Source of the DNA: SIG299 sp964544055
GTDB lineage: Bacteria; Bacillota; Clostridia; Lachnospirales; Lachnospiraceae
DNA: 64,000 bases
Assembly (NCBI GenBank): GCA_964544055.1
Contig: CAZJAA010000011.1
Location: 9,758-73,757, forward strand
Direction: 5' to 3'
In this document: positions 49,104 through 58,952 of the stretch, piece by piece
How the letters are laid out: each line of letters starts with the position of its first letter
How positions within the stretch are numbered: position 1 is the first letter of the stretch
Program-made: the position numbers and the translations under genes
The notes under the pieces: model-generated
What the model was told of the DNA's origin: nothing
What the model saw: only the letters and a program-made list of their open reading frames with translations
The model's database searches: none

Positions 49104-52100
49104 CTATCTTGTGGAGTAATCCGTAAAGCTAATGTTTAAATCAACATTAGTTTCGATACCGCTTACACATCCGCTTTCCGAATACTGCCACATCATATAC
49201 TCATACGGCAGATACAGTTTTTCCGGTTCCCCATAATAGGCATACCAGAAATCATATCCGTTAAGCTCTTCCAAATTCAGATGAAGCACCGCCCAGTTTG
49301 TACTGGAATAGATAACCGGAGTATAACCTGCTGCCAGAATTGTGTCACAAAATGCTTTTGCACACGCAGTTCTTTCTGTATTCGAAAGGTTGTTGGCACG
49401 ACCACCCTCCCGGTATTCCGTGTCATAAACTACAGGGAAAGTAATATTGTACCCTTTTAACGCATCAATTACAATATTGGCTTCTTCTATTGCCTCTTCC
49501 ACCGTAATTGCCTGGGTAAAGTAATACACACCAACCTGCAATCCTGCTTCCAGAGCACCTTTCATGTTCTGCTCATAATAAGGATCCATCGCACAGTTTC
49601 CTGCTTCTGCCGTTCCCCTGTAGCCCAGACGAAGCATAGCATAATCCACACCTGCTTCGGCAACCTTTTTCCAGTTGATATCATACTGCCACTTGGAGAC
49701 ATCAATTCCTGTCATGCTTATCTTTACATTATCCTCATAATATGCCCAGAACCCATTTTCATCTTTTCTGAAATTGTTTACATCAAGATGATGAAACGGT
49801 ACTTCTTCCCTTGCACGGACAAGCAGACGTTCTCCCCCATCACCGGTTACCGGAATTCTGGTAAGGGAAAGTTCCGCTTCTGTTACCGGGATTACAATCC
49901 CCATGGAATCCACATCCGAAAAATCATCCTCCGCAAAAGCATAAAAGCTTGGAGAGCTTAAACGAAACACATCCCTGGACGAATAAATAATACTTCCTCT
50001 GATTCTTCCGATGTACTGACCGTCGCCAAGCTCCACATAGCTTTGAAGAACAATTCCGTCCTCTGTAATTTCGTAACTGAGCTTTGCATCCGGCTTCAGC
50101 ACATATAATTCCTCTGCCAGTTCCAGATCACATTCTGCAAGAGATACATAGTAATTCCTGCTGTCAGAAGAAATATCTGCAAGCACACTGTTTCCTGCAT
50201 CCAGAAAATCATTTACCTTTATCAGATTTTTCAGGGCAGCCTGCGGACGAATTACATAATATTCTGACAAAGTATTTCCTGCCACAATATGTAACGTATC
50301 TGCCGTGTCGTTTCCGTCTTCCTGAAACAAAAACGCCAGCTGTTCTCTGCCATTTTTGCAGAAATCTGCCACAACAGGACAAAGCTTTGCTGCATTACCG
50401 CTCGCAACAAAATAATTCCAATAAAAAACCTCAGCCTTTGCACCATTGGAAATAATCACCTCGCACGGTGGCACATGCGACATGGAAGTATCCGGAAGTT
50501 CATTTTTAAACGAAACCTTATATACTCCGTTGGAAAATGAAAGATACTGCTTTCCTCCAATCTGCTCAACCATGGCGGAAAATCCATGCAAATCTTTTTT
50601 ATTTGCAAGCTCCGCTTCCTGTTCCAAATCAGAAAAATACATCAGCACCGGCTCCTTTTCCACTACCTCTGTCGGTGTGATTTTACCGTTTTCTTCCTTG
50701 TTTGGAAGTGCTTCGGTCGGTGCAGGCGTTCCTGTAGACACAAGTATATTTTCTCCGTTGGTTGGTTTATCAAAGTGTCCAAACACAGTCTCCCGAAAGC
50801 TTTCCGAAGCTTCCAGTGCTACAAAAAAACCGGTAATCATAAGCAACAACAGTACAATAACAATTAAGGCAAACATCAGCGGTTTTCTGGAGGTTCTCTT
50901 TTCTTTTGTTTCCGGCATAGCATTCTCCTTTCTCGGTTTTAACTCCCAATATATTCCATAACGTTCTTCATATATTGCATAGTATGGTGAAAAAATAAGA
51001 TGATTATCTTCATCCGTTCCATGCAGCTTAAAAGTCAGCGTATTTTCCTGACGAATCAGAGCCTGTTTGGGATTTGACTTCCATTCTTTCACCGTTTTAT
51101 TTAAAATTTCCAGTGTATCCTTTATCGGAACTTCCTTGGTCGGAACAGTTACATTCACACCGGTAATGGAAGTTGTCATTTCCCTCGTTCCGAGCCTTGC
51201 AGAAAGCACCAGATGTCCAAAGGTAAATGCAACCACATCCGGATTATCCGGCAAAGAATGAATGGCAACCTTCGGTTCAAATACTGCTTCCAATTCCGTT
51301 GTTCCATGCTCCACGGATACATAAACAAAGCCTCCGTGCTCCTCGGTTTTCAACAGCTTTCCTTTTCCTATAACCTGGCATTTACCACTCCATTCCGGAT
51401 GACGAAACGCAAGCCGGGTTTCTCCTTCCGATTGCTTCTCCACTATAACGCTTACCACCGGATGCTCCGGCAGAGCTGCCTTCATCCGTATAGTAATTTG
51501 TGCTTCATCGTCCTTTAAACAGGAGGAAATGTACATTCCCAGATAAATTGTGTTTTCTTTTTTATAATAAATACTATCATTCAGCTTGGTGAAATTTTCC
51601 ATTCCTGTTCCGGTACAGCACCAGAAATTATCGTACGGACGGCTAAAAACTTTAAAATATCCGGTTGCCATTGGCTGGAAATACATCGACATTCCGGTTT
51701 TGGGATTTTGTGAAGCCACAATTGCATTCCAGAAAGTACCTTCATAATAATCCAGATATTTCTTTTCTCCGGTTATCTGAAACAAACCTCTTGCCAGCTT
51801 CAGCATATTATGGGCATTACAGGTTTCACAGTTGCAGTTTGTACGCTCCTGTGCCAAAACACCGGGTGAACCAAAATGCTCCCATTCGCTGTTTCCTCCG
51901 GTCACATAGGTATGATTCTGCACAACCATATCAAAAAACTTTCTTACCGTGTCCAGATAAAATATTTCTTCCTCCCCATGCACCTGATAGCGGTTTAAGG
52001 CTCCCAGAAATTTTGGTATCGTTGTATTGGCATGCCGACCGGCCAAAACATCATTGTCATTGTATATTTCCTGAAATAGCGGAAGCTCATCAAACTTTTC

Positions 52101-52715
52101 CGCAGCCATCATAAATTCAATTTTTCCGCTTTCCTTATACAGCTCATATAAACAATCGTTCATACCTCCGTATTCTGTTTTCAGAACCTGTGCCTTGATG
52201 TGCTCATCCCAGTGCTTTACACGGTCAGCCACCCAGTTTCCAAGGTGAATTGCCACCTCCAATGCCGTTGGAAAGGCGGTCAGCTGGTAAACCCGCACCA
52301 GCCCTGCAAGGATTTTATGCATGGTATACCACGGCACCCATGCCTGCTTTCCCTGCTCTAAAGCATCAAACAGTTCTTCCTTAAATGCAGAAAGATAGCC
52401 GGATTCTGCTTGGCATTCTTTAAGAGAATCCAATACATAGGTCAGACGCTCCAAAAATCGCTCTTCCCTTGTTGTGGCATAAGCCTGTGCCAATGCTGTC
52501 AGATAATGCCCCATGGTATGACCTGCAATATCCTGATCTTCCCAGCCTCCCGGATAACGTTGTCCCTTTGGTGCCTTTCCGGCGATTTCATAGAATCCCG
52601 CCAGAAGTCTGTCTGCTTCCAGACTAAGAAGGTACTCCTGTTCCAGCCGGAATGCATTTTGCAGATATTCTTCATGCACTTCCACTTTATTCAGTGTAAA
52701 ATCACGAATCATCAA
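49104..52715 (-). CDS. Fused GH127-like and membrane-anchored GH25 reading frame
   Basis: 1203 codons. Residues 1-~595 are a cytoplasmic GH127/DUF1680-type glycoside hydrolase: WEDQDIAGHTMGHYLTALAQAYA, CNCETCNAHNMLKLARGLF and WCCTGTGMENFTKL carry the Glu/Cys active-site elements. From residue 600 (MPETKEKRTSRKPLMF) a membrane span (about 614-636), a linker and a C-terminal GH25 lysozyme domain (about 1000-1203; MTGIDVSKWQYDINW, VVYDTEYREGG) follow. AAAGGAG lies 6 bases before that internal ATG (50918), so two separate proteins are probably made; the intervening stop codon is missing. Confidence 0.8.
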   Translation of the reverse strand: MMIRDFTLNKVEVHEEYLQNAFRLEQEYLLSLEADRLLAGFYEIAGKAPKGQRYPGGWEDQDIAGHTMGHYLTALAQAYATTREERFLERLTYVLDSLKECQAESGYLSAFKEELFDALEQGKQAWVPWYTMHKILAGLVRVYQLTAFPTALEVAIHLGNWVADRVKHWDEHIKAQVLKTEYGGMNDCLYELYKESGKIEFMMAAEKFDELPLFQEIYNDNDVLAGRHANTTIPKFLGALNRYQVHGEEEIFYLDTVRKFFDMVVQNHTYVTGGNSEWEHFGSPGVLAQERTNCNCETCNAHNMLKLARGLFQITGEKKYLDYYEGTFWNAIVASQNPKTGMSMYFQPMATGYFKVFSRPYDNFWCCTGTGMENFTKLNDSIYYKKENTIYLGMYISSCLKDDEAQITIRMKAALPEHPVVSVIVEKQSEGETRLAFRHPEWSGKCQVIGKGKLLKTEEHGGFVYVSVEHGTTELEAVFEPKVAIHSLPDNPDVVAFTFGHLVLSARLGTREMTTSITGVNVTVPTKEVPIKDTLEILNKTVKEWKSNPKQALIRQENTLTFKLHGTDEDNHLIFSPYYAIYEERYGIYWELKPRKENAMPETKEKRTSRKPLMFALIVIVLLLLMITGFFVALEASESFRETVFGHFDKPTNGENILVSTGTPAPTEALPNKEENGKITPTEVVEKEPVLMYFSDLEQEAELANKKDLHGFSAMVEQIGGKQYLSFSNGVYKVSFKNELPDTSMSHVPPCEVIISNGAKAEVFYWNYFVASGNAAKLCPVVADFCKNGREQLAFLFQEDGNDTADTLHIVAGNTLSEYYVIRPQAALKNLIKVNDFLDAGNSVLADISSDSRNYYVSLAECDLELAEELYVLKPDAKLSYEITEDGIVLQSYVELGDGQYIGRIRGSIIYSSRDVFRLSSPSFYAFAEDDFSDVDSMGIVIPVTEAELSLTRIPVTGDGGERLLVRAREEVPFHHLDVNNFRKDENGFWAYYEDNVKISMTGIDVSKWQYDINWKKVAEAGVDYAMLRLGYRGTAEAGNCAMDPYYEQNMKGALEAGLQVGVYYFTQAITVEEAIEEANIVIDALKGYNITFPVVYDTEYREGGRANNLSNTERTACAKAFCDTILAAGYTPVIYSSTNWAVLHLNLEELNGYDFWYAYYGEPEKLYLPYEYMMWQYSESGCVSGIETNVDLNISFTDYSTR
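50916..50931 (-). promoter_or_regulatory. Internal ribosome site and ATG for the GH25 protein
   Basis: AAAGGAG at 50925..50931, 6 bases, then ATG at 50916..50918, in frame with the GH127 reading frame. The 604-residue product starts with a short basic tail and a signal-anchor. This would separate the extracellular lysozyme from the intracellular glycosidase. Confidence 0.75.
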
Positions 52716-52736
52716 CTTGTAAGCCCCTTTATCTTA

Positions 52737-55700
52737 TTATTCATCCCACGAAATACTGCTTCCCTGCGTGGTTCTGGTCAGTAGTATTTTTTTGTCGATA
52801 CATTCTTTTAATTCCTCCACATGCGAAATAATGCCCACAATGCGGTTATCTGTTGCCAGTTCCTTTAAGATGGTGACTGCCTGTTCCAACGAATCCTTAT
52901 CCAGACTTCCAAAACCTTCGTCCACAAACATGGTTTCCACAACAACACCTCCGGTTCTTCCCTGAATGGCATCCGATAATCCAAGTGCCAAAGAAAGTGC
53001 CGCCTTAAAGGACTCGCCGCCGGATAACGATTTTACGCTTCGTGCCCTTCCAGTAAAATAATCCATAATTTCCAAATCAAGTCCGGTAACACTTCGACGG
53101 TTTTCCGCCTCCGTCCGCCGTTGTAAGGAATATCTTCCGCCACTCATTTTTTTCAATCGAAGATTGGCCTCATAAATCACCTGTTCAAAATAAAATGCCT
53201 GAACATACTGCTCAAACGGCAGCTTATCTCTTCCTGCCAGTTCACCATTTGCCACGTTACTTAACATGGAAGCCGCACTGTATTCTTTCTGCATATCTGC
53301 ACGCACGGCTAGCCGTGTTTCCACATTTGCCCTGACTTTTTCATTCGTTTCCACGCGTGCCGACAACCTGGTTATCTGGTTTGTCAGAGTCGTTTTTTCA
53401 TTGGAAAGCCAGTTTATTTTTTCTTCAAAATCAGTATCCGTTTCCGGTATTTTCCGTTCCAGCTCCTGTTTCAGCACATCATACCGTTCTTTAAAACGTA
53501 TAAGACTGCTCTCGGTTTTCAGTGTTTCCTCCTCCAGTGCCTGCAGCTCCACCGCCGGAAGCATATTTTTTTCACAATCTGCTTCGTCGGCAAACCCTGC
53601 CAGCCGTATTGCTTTTTCATAGTCTTCACCGGCAAGCTGTTCCTTCTGCATACGCATAAGCTTCTGTCCGGACAACTGTTGAAGCACTGCACGTTCACTC
53701 TGCTGCCGATTATTCCAGTTCTGGTAATTTTCTTCGGCATGGGCAATCTCCTGTTTTTTTGCTTCCTGCTCTGCTTCCGCTTCTTTTAATGCTGTTTCCG
53801 CTTCCTTTGCCGTTGCAAACGAAGCTTCCAGCATAATTTGCTTTATGGAGCATTGCGCTGTCTCCTGCTCCATACGGATACACCGGATTTTTTCATGCAG
53901 TTCTTCCAGTTTTGTTCGCTCTTCTTCTATTACTTTCTCCAGCTTTGCCGCTTCTTCCTTGGCAAGCATTCCTTCTTCCTGTTCTTTCACAAGTTCATCC
54001 AGCTTGTTTTCCAATTCAGTAAGCACATCCTGTACTGCCTGCCGACGTTCGACGCATTCTTTCAGCAGATGATTCAACACTTCTCCCTCTGCCTGTATTC
54101 CAAGTTGTTGCAATAAAAGTTCCATCGTGCCTTTTTCGGAAGCTGCTTCCCTGCCAAGCTGTTCAACCCGGTCGCATAGCTCCTGATAGGCTTTTTTCTG
54201 CTTTCCAAGTTCATCTTTTGTCACGGGCACACCGGACGGTTTTGCAGGCTTTGGATGTTCCACAGAACCGCACACCGGACAAGGACTGTCCGGAACAAGT
54301 TCCATCGCAAGCATTCCCGCCTGCTCACAGGTATACGCCGCCTCCATCTGCTGAAGTTGTTCATTTTTTTGATGTTTTTCTTCCAGCAAGGAAGAAATCT
54401 GCTCTGTCAGCTGTTCATAAGCAGTTCTGACCGTCTCCAGATTTTCCAGACGTTTTGCCCTCACATCCAGTTCGGCAAGTTCTGCTTTTAATTCTCTTTC
54501 CTGAGCTTCCAAAGCTCTTCCCGTCTGATAAATTTCCGTCAGTCTGTCCTGTTTGCAGCGACATTTTTTCAAATGCTCCGCTGTCTGCTGCATCTGCTCA
54601 TTTTTTTCCTGTTCCAGCAAAAGAAGGCCGGATAACGCCTTTTCCCATGCCTGATGCTTTGCTTCCAGCTCCTCTTTCTGAACAAGCAGCTTTACTTCGT
54701 TACGCAGCTGTTCCAGTTTGCGAAGCTGCTGCTCCCGCTTTCCCTTATCTGCCTGTGCTTTCTGGTAAAAAAGAGTGATTTCTTCCTCTTGTATACGAAG
54801 TTCTTCTAATTTGCGCTCTTTTTCTGCAATGGTTTTCAGCAGAGAAGCACACTCTTCCTTCGCAAGCAGAAATGCCTCCCTCTTAGGACCTACCATATTT
54901 GCCGCACGCTTTGCCTGTTCCAGACGTTTTTTATCCTGTTCATTTTTCTGCTTCAGGGAAAGCATGGCAGGAAGCTGTTCTTCCAGCTTTAAAAACTCCC
55001 TCTTTTTTTCCAGCCATTCTGCCGCCTTTGCCTGCTTCAGTCTGGCCTCGGTCAGCTGCTTTTCTGTTTGTTCCAGTGTTTCCTTTGTTGTAATCAGTGT
55101 TTTTTTATCAGTCGCCGTTAGTTCTGCAAGAATTCGCTGAAATTCTGTTGTCTGATGAATATCCCCTGTTTCAAAAAATTCTTCCAGCTGCTCCCGATAG
55201 ACACTGTCCGCAGAATTATCAATACCGCGGTAATACTGGACAATCGCCGCATCGGCTTCCTCGCAGAAGCGTTTCAGTTTTAGCATACGTTCCTTTAAAT
55301 CCCTGCCAATACGTCCAAGTTCATCTGTGTGAAATACTTTACGGAAAATATCTCCACGCTCTTTGCTCTCCACGGTAAGAAGCTTTAAAAATTCCCCCTG
55401 GGCAAGCATGGAAATCTGCTTAAACTGCTTCCAGTCCACACCAAGGATTTCTACGATTTTGTCTGTTACCATCTGATATCCTACGATTTTCATGCCGTCC
55501 GGCAAAGTCAGAACCGCTTCGGCCTTGCTGTCCGTATACCCGTCCCCACGCTGCTTTAAACGGCGATATGCAGGACTACGCTCTATTCTATAGCTGTTGC
55601 CGCCATGCGTAAATTCCAGAATGACATATGTTTTGCTGTCAAGCTTTGCAAAATCCGAACGAAATGAATCCGTTGGACGGTTTTCGCCGCTGGCATTGCC

Positions 55701-55859
55701 AAACAGAGCAAAAGAAATTGCATCAAATATCGTTGTTTTTCCGGCACCAGTTGCTCCGTGTACCAAAAATACACCTTCTGAAACAATACGTTCCAAAGGC
55801 AAAATTACCTGACCTGCAAAAGGTCCAAAGGCACAAAGTTCCAAATAGGTTGGTTTCAT
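52737..55859 (-). CDS. sbcC: SbcC exonuclease subunit
   Basis: 1040 residues. SMC-like ATPase of the SbcCD nuclease that cuts DNA hairpins and ends. Walker A VHGATGAGKTTIF (about 34-45), long coiled coils with a mid-protein zinc hook PCPVCGSVEH, the signature LSGGESFKAALSLALGLS and the Walker B FVDEGFGSLD near the C-terminus. Starts 19 bp after the sbcD stop. Confidence 0.95.
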   Translation of the reverse strand: MKPTYLELCAFGPFAGQVILPLERIVSEGVFLVHGATGAGKTTIFDAISFALFGNASGENRPTDSFRSDFAKLDSKTYVILEFTHGGNSYRIERSPAYRRLKQRGDGYTDSKAEAVLTLPDGMKIVGYQMVTDKIVEILGVDWKQFKQISMLAQGEFLKLLTVESKERGDIFRKVFHTDELGRIGRDLKERMLKLKRFCEEADAAIVQYYRGIDNSADSVYREQLEEFFETGDIHQTTEFQRILAELTATDKKTLITTKETLEQTEKQLTEARLKQAKAAEWLEKKREFLKLEEQLPAMLSLKQKNEQDKKRLEQAKRAANMVGPKREAFLLAKEECASLLKTIAEKERKLEELRIQEEEITLFYQKAQADKGKREQQLRKLEQLRNEVKLLVQKEELEAKHQAWEKALSGLLLLEQEKNEQMQQTAEHLKKCRCKQDRLTEIYQTGRALEAQERELKAELAELDVRAKRLENLETVRTAYEQLTEQISSLLEEKHQKNEQLQQMEAAYTCEQAGMLAMELVPDSPCPVCGSVEHPKPAKPSGVPVTKDELGKQKKAYQELCDRVEQLGREAASEKGTMELLLQQLGIQAEGEVLNHLLKECVERRQAVQDVLTELENKLDELVKEQEEGMLAKEEAAKLEKVIEEERTKLEELHEKIRCIRMEQETAQCSIKQIMLEASFATAKEAETALKEAEAEQEAKKQEIAHAEENYQNWNNRQQSERAVLQQLSGQKLMRMQKEQLAGEDYEKAIRLAGFADEADCEKNMLPAVELQALEEETLKTESSLIRFKERYDVLKQELERKIPETDTDFEEKINWLSNEKTTLTNQITRLSARVETNEKVRANVETRLAVRADMQKEYSAASMLSNVANGELAGRDKLPFEQYVQAFYFEQVIYEANLRLKKMSGGRYSLQRRTEAENRRSVTGLDLEIMDYFTGRARSVKSLSGGESFKAALSLALGLSDAIQGRTGGVVVETMFVDEGFGSLDKDSLEQAVTILKELATDNRIVGIISHVEELKECIDKKILLTRTTQGSSISWDE

Positions 55860-55878
55860 GTTTATCCCCCCATTTTTA

Positions 55879-57102
55879 CTACGCTTTTTCTATAATATCT
55901 GCCACAATCTGCTCCTGCAGCACCGACATAGCAAGCCCGGTCTGCTTTTCATAAAATTTCTTAAACAACTCTATTATTTTTTTGTCTTTAAGAATTTCTC
56001 CGTTCAGTGCCACTGCTCCCTCTGCTCTTGTTCTGGAATTGTCAAAATCAAGTACCATTAAATGCGGATACGCTGCCCTGAGTTTTCCAAACACATCATA
56101 AATTTCTTCCTCGTCTGTCAATGTAATATGCATATAGTCCATGCAATCCCCCACTGCCAGTATTTCCGGGCTGGTAAGGTCAGAAAGCGTTCCTTTAATT
56201 TCACGCATATCATGTACCTGCGTAAACGGAAGCTTCTCAATCGTAATGTCTGCATCGGTATCGTAACCCATTGCCGGATTTTCTGCCTGCGTTACAGCAT
56301 TTTCAGCTTGCATTGCCGGATTTTTCGTCTGCGTTGTACATTTTCTTCCAAGCGTAACAAGAGTTGCAGACTTTTCCTGTCTGCTTTCCGAAAACGAATA
56401 CTTTACCGGAGAACCTGCATAACGAATCGTTTTTCTGCCAACCTGCTGTGCTCCGTGAAGATGTCCCAATGCTACATAATCAAATGCTTCAAACACACGA
56501 TAATCTACCATATCCACACCACCCACCGACTGGCTTTCCGAATCGGTACGGTCAGGCTCCGTACCCATGCCTCCTACAAACTGATGTGCCACCAGTATGT
56601 TCCTGTTGTTTTTATTTAACTGCAATCTGTCAAGCACCAGCCGCACAGCCTCCGTATAGTCCTGTGGCTTTTCTTCGTCCTCCCTGACCTCAATCTGCTG
56701 TGGCTTCAAAAACGGAAGCAGATAAATATCCACTTCTCCAAATTCATCTGTCAATGTTTTCTTTTGAATTTCCTCTTCATATGTACCGGAGATATAAATT
56801 TCGGCGTCTTCAAACAAATGCCTTCCAAACGAAAGCCGCTCCGCAGAATCATGGTTTCCACTGATGATAAAAACCGGAATTTTTACTTTCTTCAGTGCCG
56901 TCAGAAACGTGTCAAACAGCCGAACACCCTCTACCGTTGGAATACCTTTGTCGTACACATCCCCGGCAATCAGCACCGCATCCACCTGATGCTCCTTTGC
57001 CATTTTAAATGCCTGCAACAGCACATTTTTCTGTTCTTCCAGCATAGAATACTCGTATACTCTTTTTCCGATATGCAGGTCTGCAAGATGTAATAATTTC
57101 AT
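55879..57102 (-). CDS. sbcD: SbcD exonuclease subunit
   Basis: 407 residues from MKLLHLADLHIGKRVYEYS (57102; GGAGG 5 bases upstream); the frame to 57168 is not supported. Metallophosphatase motifs: HLADLHIGK, AGDVYDKG, ISGNHDSAERLSFG, ILVAHQFVGG and VALGHLHGAQQVG. A longer than usual linker (about 260-300) carries three similar 'TQxKNPA/AVTQAENPAM' units. Confidence 0.95.
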   Translation of the reverse strand: MKLLHLADLHIGKRVYEYSMLEEQKNVLLQAFKMAKEHQVDAVLIAGDVYDKGIPTVEGVRLFDTFLTALKKVKIPVFIISGNHDSAERLSFGRHLFEDAEIYISGTYEEEIQKKTLTDEFGEVDIYLLPFLKPQQIEVREDEEKPQDYTEAVRLVLDRLQLNKNNRNILVAHQFVGGMGTEPDRTDSESQSVGGVDMVDYRVFEAFDYVALGHLHGAQQVGRKTIRYAGSPVKYSFSESRQEKSATLVTLGRKCTTQTKNPAMQAENAVTQAENPAMGYDTDADITIEKLPFTQVHDMREIKGTLSDLTSPEILAVGDCMDYMHITLTDEEEIYDVFGKLRAAYPHLMVLDFDNSRTRAEGAVALNGEILKDKKIIELFKKFYEKQTGLAMSVLQEQIVADIIEKA

Positions 57103-57138
57103 AGAAGCCTCCATTCTGAGAAAGTTTATTTTTCTGTA

Positions 57139-57187
57139 CAAAAAATAAACCTGTCTAAAGTATATCATATACTAAAAACAGGTTTAT
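57139..57187 (-). terminator. Hairpin with U-tract upstream of sbcD
   Basis: 10-bp perfect arms ATAAACCTGT and ACAGGTTTAT (57145..57154 and 57178..57187), with a smaller AGTATA-tca-TATACT dyad inside, followed on the minus strand by TTTTTT. It would stop leftward transcription before sbcD. The inner TATACT could also serve as a -10; not resolved. Confidence 0.6.
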
Positions 57188-57466
57188 CTCAAGAAGAAAA
57201 TTTTGCTGGGTCAATAAATCATTACTGCTTTTCGCCAAACCTCTCCGTCGATCGTGCCGACGTATTCACGTTCATAAACATGCACTCAAGGTTATCAAGC
57301 CACCTATAACAATGCTTATCATTCGGCTGATATTTCTGCTGCCTTAAAACATGGCAGACACTATCTTTCTTATTTTGGCAAACCTTACCGGTAACCTACT
57401 CCACGTTCCAAATACTCTTATGCCTGGCAATTCATGACTCCTGTTCTGTTTTCCAGATTGAAATTT
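57188..57466. other. Intergenic stretch with a possible gene remnant
   Basis: No full reading frame. On the plus strand one frame reads about 35 codons that look protein-like (NNAYHSADISAALKHGRHYL then SYFGKPYR and a stop), perhaps a decayed gene. No RNA gene was seen. Confidence 0.35.
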
Positions 57467-57895
57467 TCATTCCAAGGGTGCCTCTCCGTTTTGATACAAT
57501 AATTCATTTACCTTATTCAGGTCATATCCCTTTTCCAGTGCATACATCACAAGAGCTTCTCGCTTTTTCTTTACATAAAGCTCGTTGTGTCCGCCAAAGT
57601 GAAGCAGTCTCTGGGTTTCTTCAAAATTTAAAGGAAAACCAAATGTAAGCCGAATCAGCTTTTCCCGTCCGGCACTTTTTTTGCTGTCAAAAATCTGATA
57701 AGCATAGGTTCCGGGCAACCCTGCTCGGTGCACTACATCGCTTTTCTCTATATCATACTTTATCAGCATCTCAATTAAATATTCCGACACACTTTTTTCT
57801 TTAAAGTTTTTTTCATTCTCCTGAATAAATTTTTCCAGACTGGAGGCATGCTTTAACTCTGACTGCAAAAAATCTGTACTTTTATTGTCCTGCAT
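57467..57895 (-). CDS. HTH-type DNA-binding protein
   Basis: 142 residues. An XRE-like region (SVSEYLIEMLIKYDIEKSDVVHRAGLPGTYAYQIFDSKKSAGREKLIRLTFGF) is followed by NFEETQRLLHFGGHNELYVKKKREALVMYALEKG. This type, common in Lachnospiraceae next to signalling genes (from memory), lacks a sensor domain. Single gene; targets unknown. Confidence 0.7.
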   Translation of the reverse strand: MQDNKSTDFLQSELKHASSLEKFIQENEKNFKEKSVSEYLIEMLIKYDIEKSDVVHRAGLPGTYAYQIFDSKKSAGREKLIRLTFGFPLNFEETQRLLHFGGHNELYVKKKREALVMYALEKGYDLNKVNELLYQNGEAPLE

Positions 57896-58028
57896 GTCTG
57901 CCCTCCTCTATTTTCCTCTGTATTTAAAATCTTGTTTTATACTTTATCTCAACATTCACTTTCTGACAGCTTCCATCATCAAACTTATTATAAATATCGT
58001 CCGATACTTCATAGCACTTTCAATTCCT

Positions 58029-58841
58029 TTACTGCTTCAAAATATATTTCTCAATTACCTCTGCAACGCCATCCTCATCATTGGATGCTGTAATATAATC
58101 TGCCGCTTCCAGCACTTCTTTTCTGGCATTTGCCATAGCAACGCCAAGTCCGGCAAATTCTATCATTGTTTTGTCGTTATAACCATCTCCGCAGCAGATG
58201 ACTTCATTCCTGGTAATTCCAAGAAACGGAAGAAAACTCTTTAGGACTGCCGCTTTATCAATTCCTTTTGGCATCAGCTCCAGAAAAAAAGGTTCGGAAC
58301 GAAATATATTTAATTCTCCGGCATACTTCTCCTTTAATTCCTTTTCCAGTGCTGCCATTTTCTCCGGTTCTCCGGTCATCAGACACTTGTTTACCGGAAA
58401 GCTGACCGAATTTTCAAACGGTCCGACCTGTTCTAATGCAATTCCGTTAATCCTTGCTTCCAGTTCCATATAGTCATCCACGGCAGTTCCTGCAAGTGCA
58501 CATTCTTCATCATAAGTCAAAATGCCCACACCATGATTTTCTGCCTCTTGGCAAAGTACCCCTGCCATCCGGGCAGAAATGGTTTTATCCAGCACTACCT
58601 CGCCTGTTTTGCAGTTCACCACCCTGCCGCCGTTAAAAGACAACACATAATTTCCAAAACGGGAAAGCTCCAATTCTTCTGCAATTTTTCTCGTTCCCGG
58701 AGTTGGACGGCCACTTGCAATTGCTACATACACGCCCTGCTCCTGAATTTTAATGAGTGCCTCTTTCGTTTTTGGCGTAATTTCTTTTTTTGAATTTGTC
58801 AGAGTTCCGTCAATATCCAGAACCAGTAACCTGTATTCCAT
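58029..58841 (-). CDS. Cof-type HAD-IIB phosphatase
   Basis: 270 residues. Motif I LVLDIDGTLTNSKKE, motif II AIASGRPTPGTRK, C2-type cap in the middle, motif III Lys in GIDKAAVLKSF and motif IV CCGDGYNDKTMIEFAG. Probably a sugar-phosphate or nucleotide phosphatase; the substrate cannot be read from sequence. Confidence 0.9.
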   Translation of the reverse strand: MEYRLLVLDIDGTLTNSKKEITPKTKEALIKIQEQGVYVAIASGRPTPGTRKIAEELELSRFGNYVLSFNGGRVVNCKTGEVVLDKTISARMAGVLCQEAENHGVGILTYDEECALAGTAVDDYMELEARINGIALEQVGPFENSVSFPVNKCLMTGEPEKMAALEKELKEKYAGELNIFRSEPFFLELMPKGIDKAAVLKSFLPFLGITRNEVICCGDGYNDKTMIEFAGLGVAMANARKEVLEAADYITASNDEDGVAEVIEKYILKQ

Positions 58842-58952
58842 GTTTCAGAATTCTCTCTTTTCCTCCGCTGGCTGCGGAAATATTCACCATAACTTTATCA
58901 TTTGCTCATTCCCATTCCAACAACTGCCTTTTCCATGCGGCAAATCAATAGG

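Noticed and set aside
57188..57466. Protein gene between sbcD and the HTH gene
   Set aside because: Only about 35 codons are protein-like, with stops in all frames; kept as a possible remnant only.
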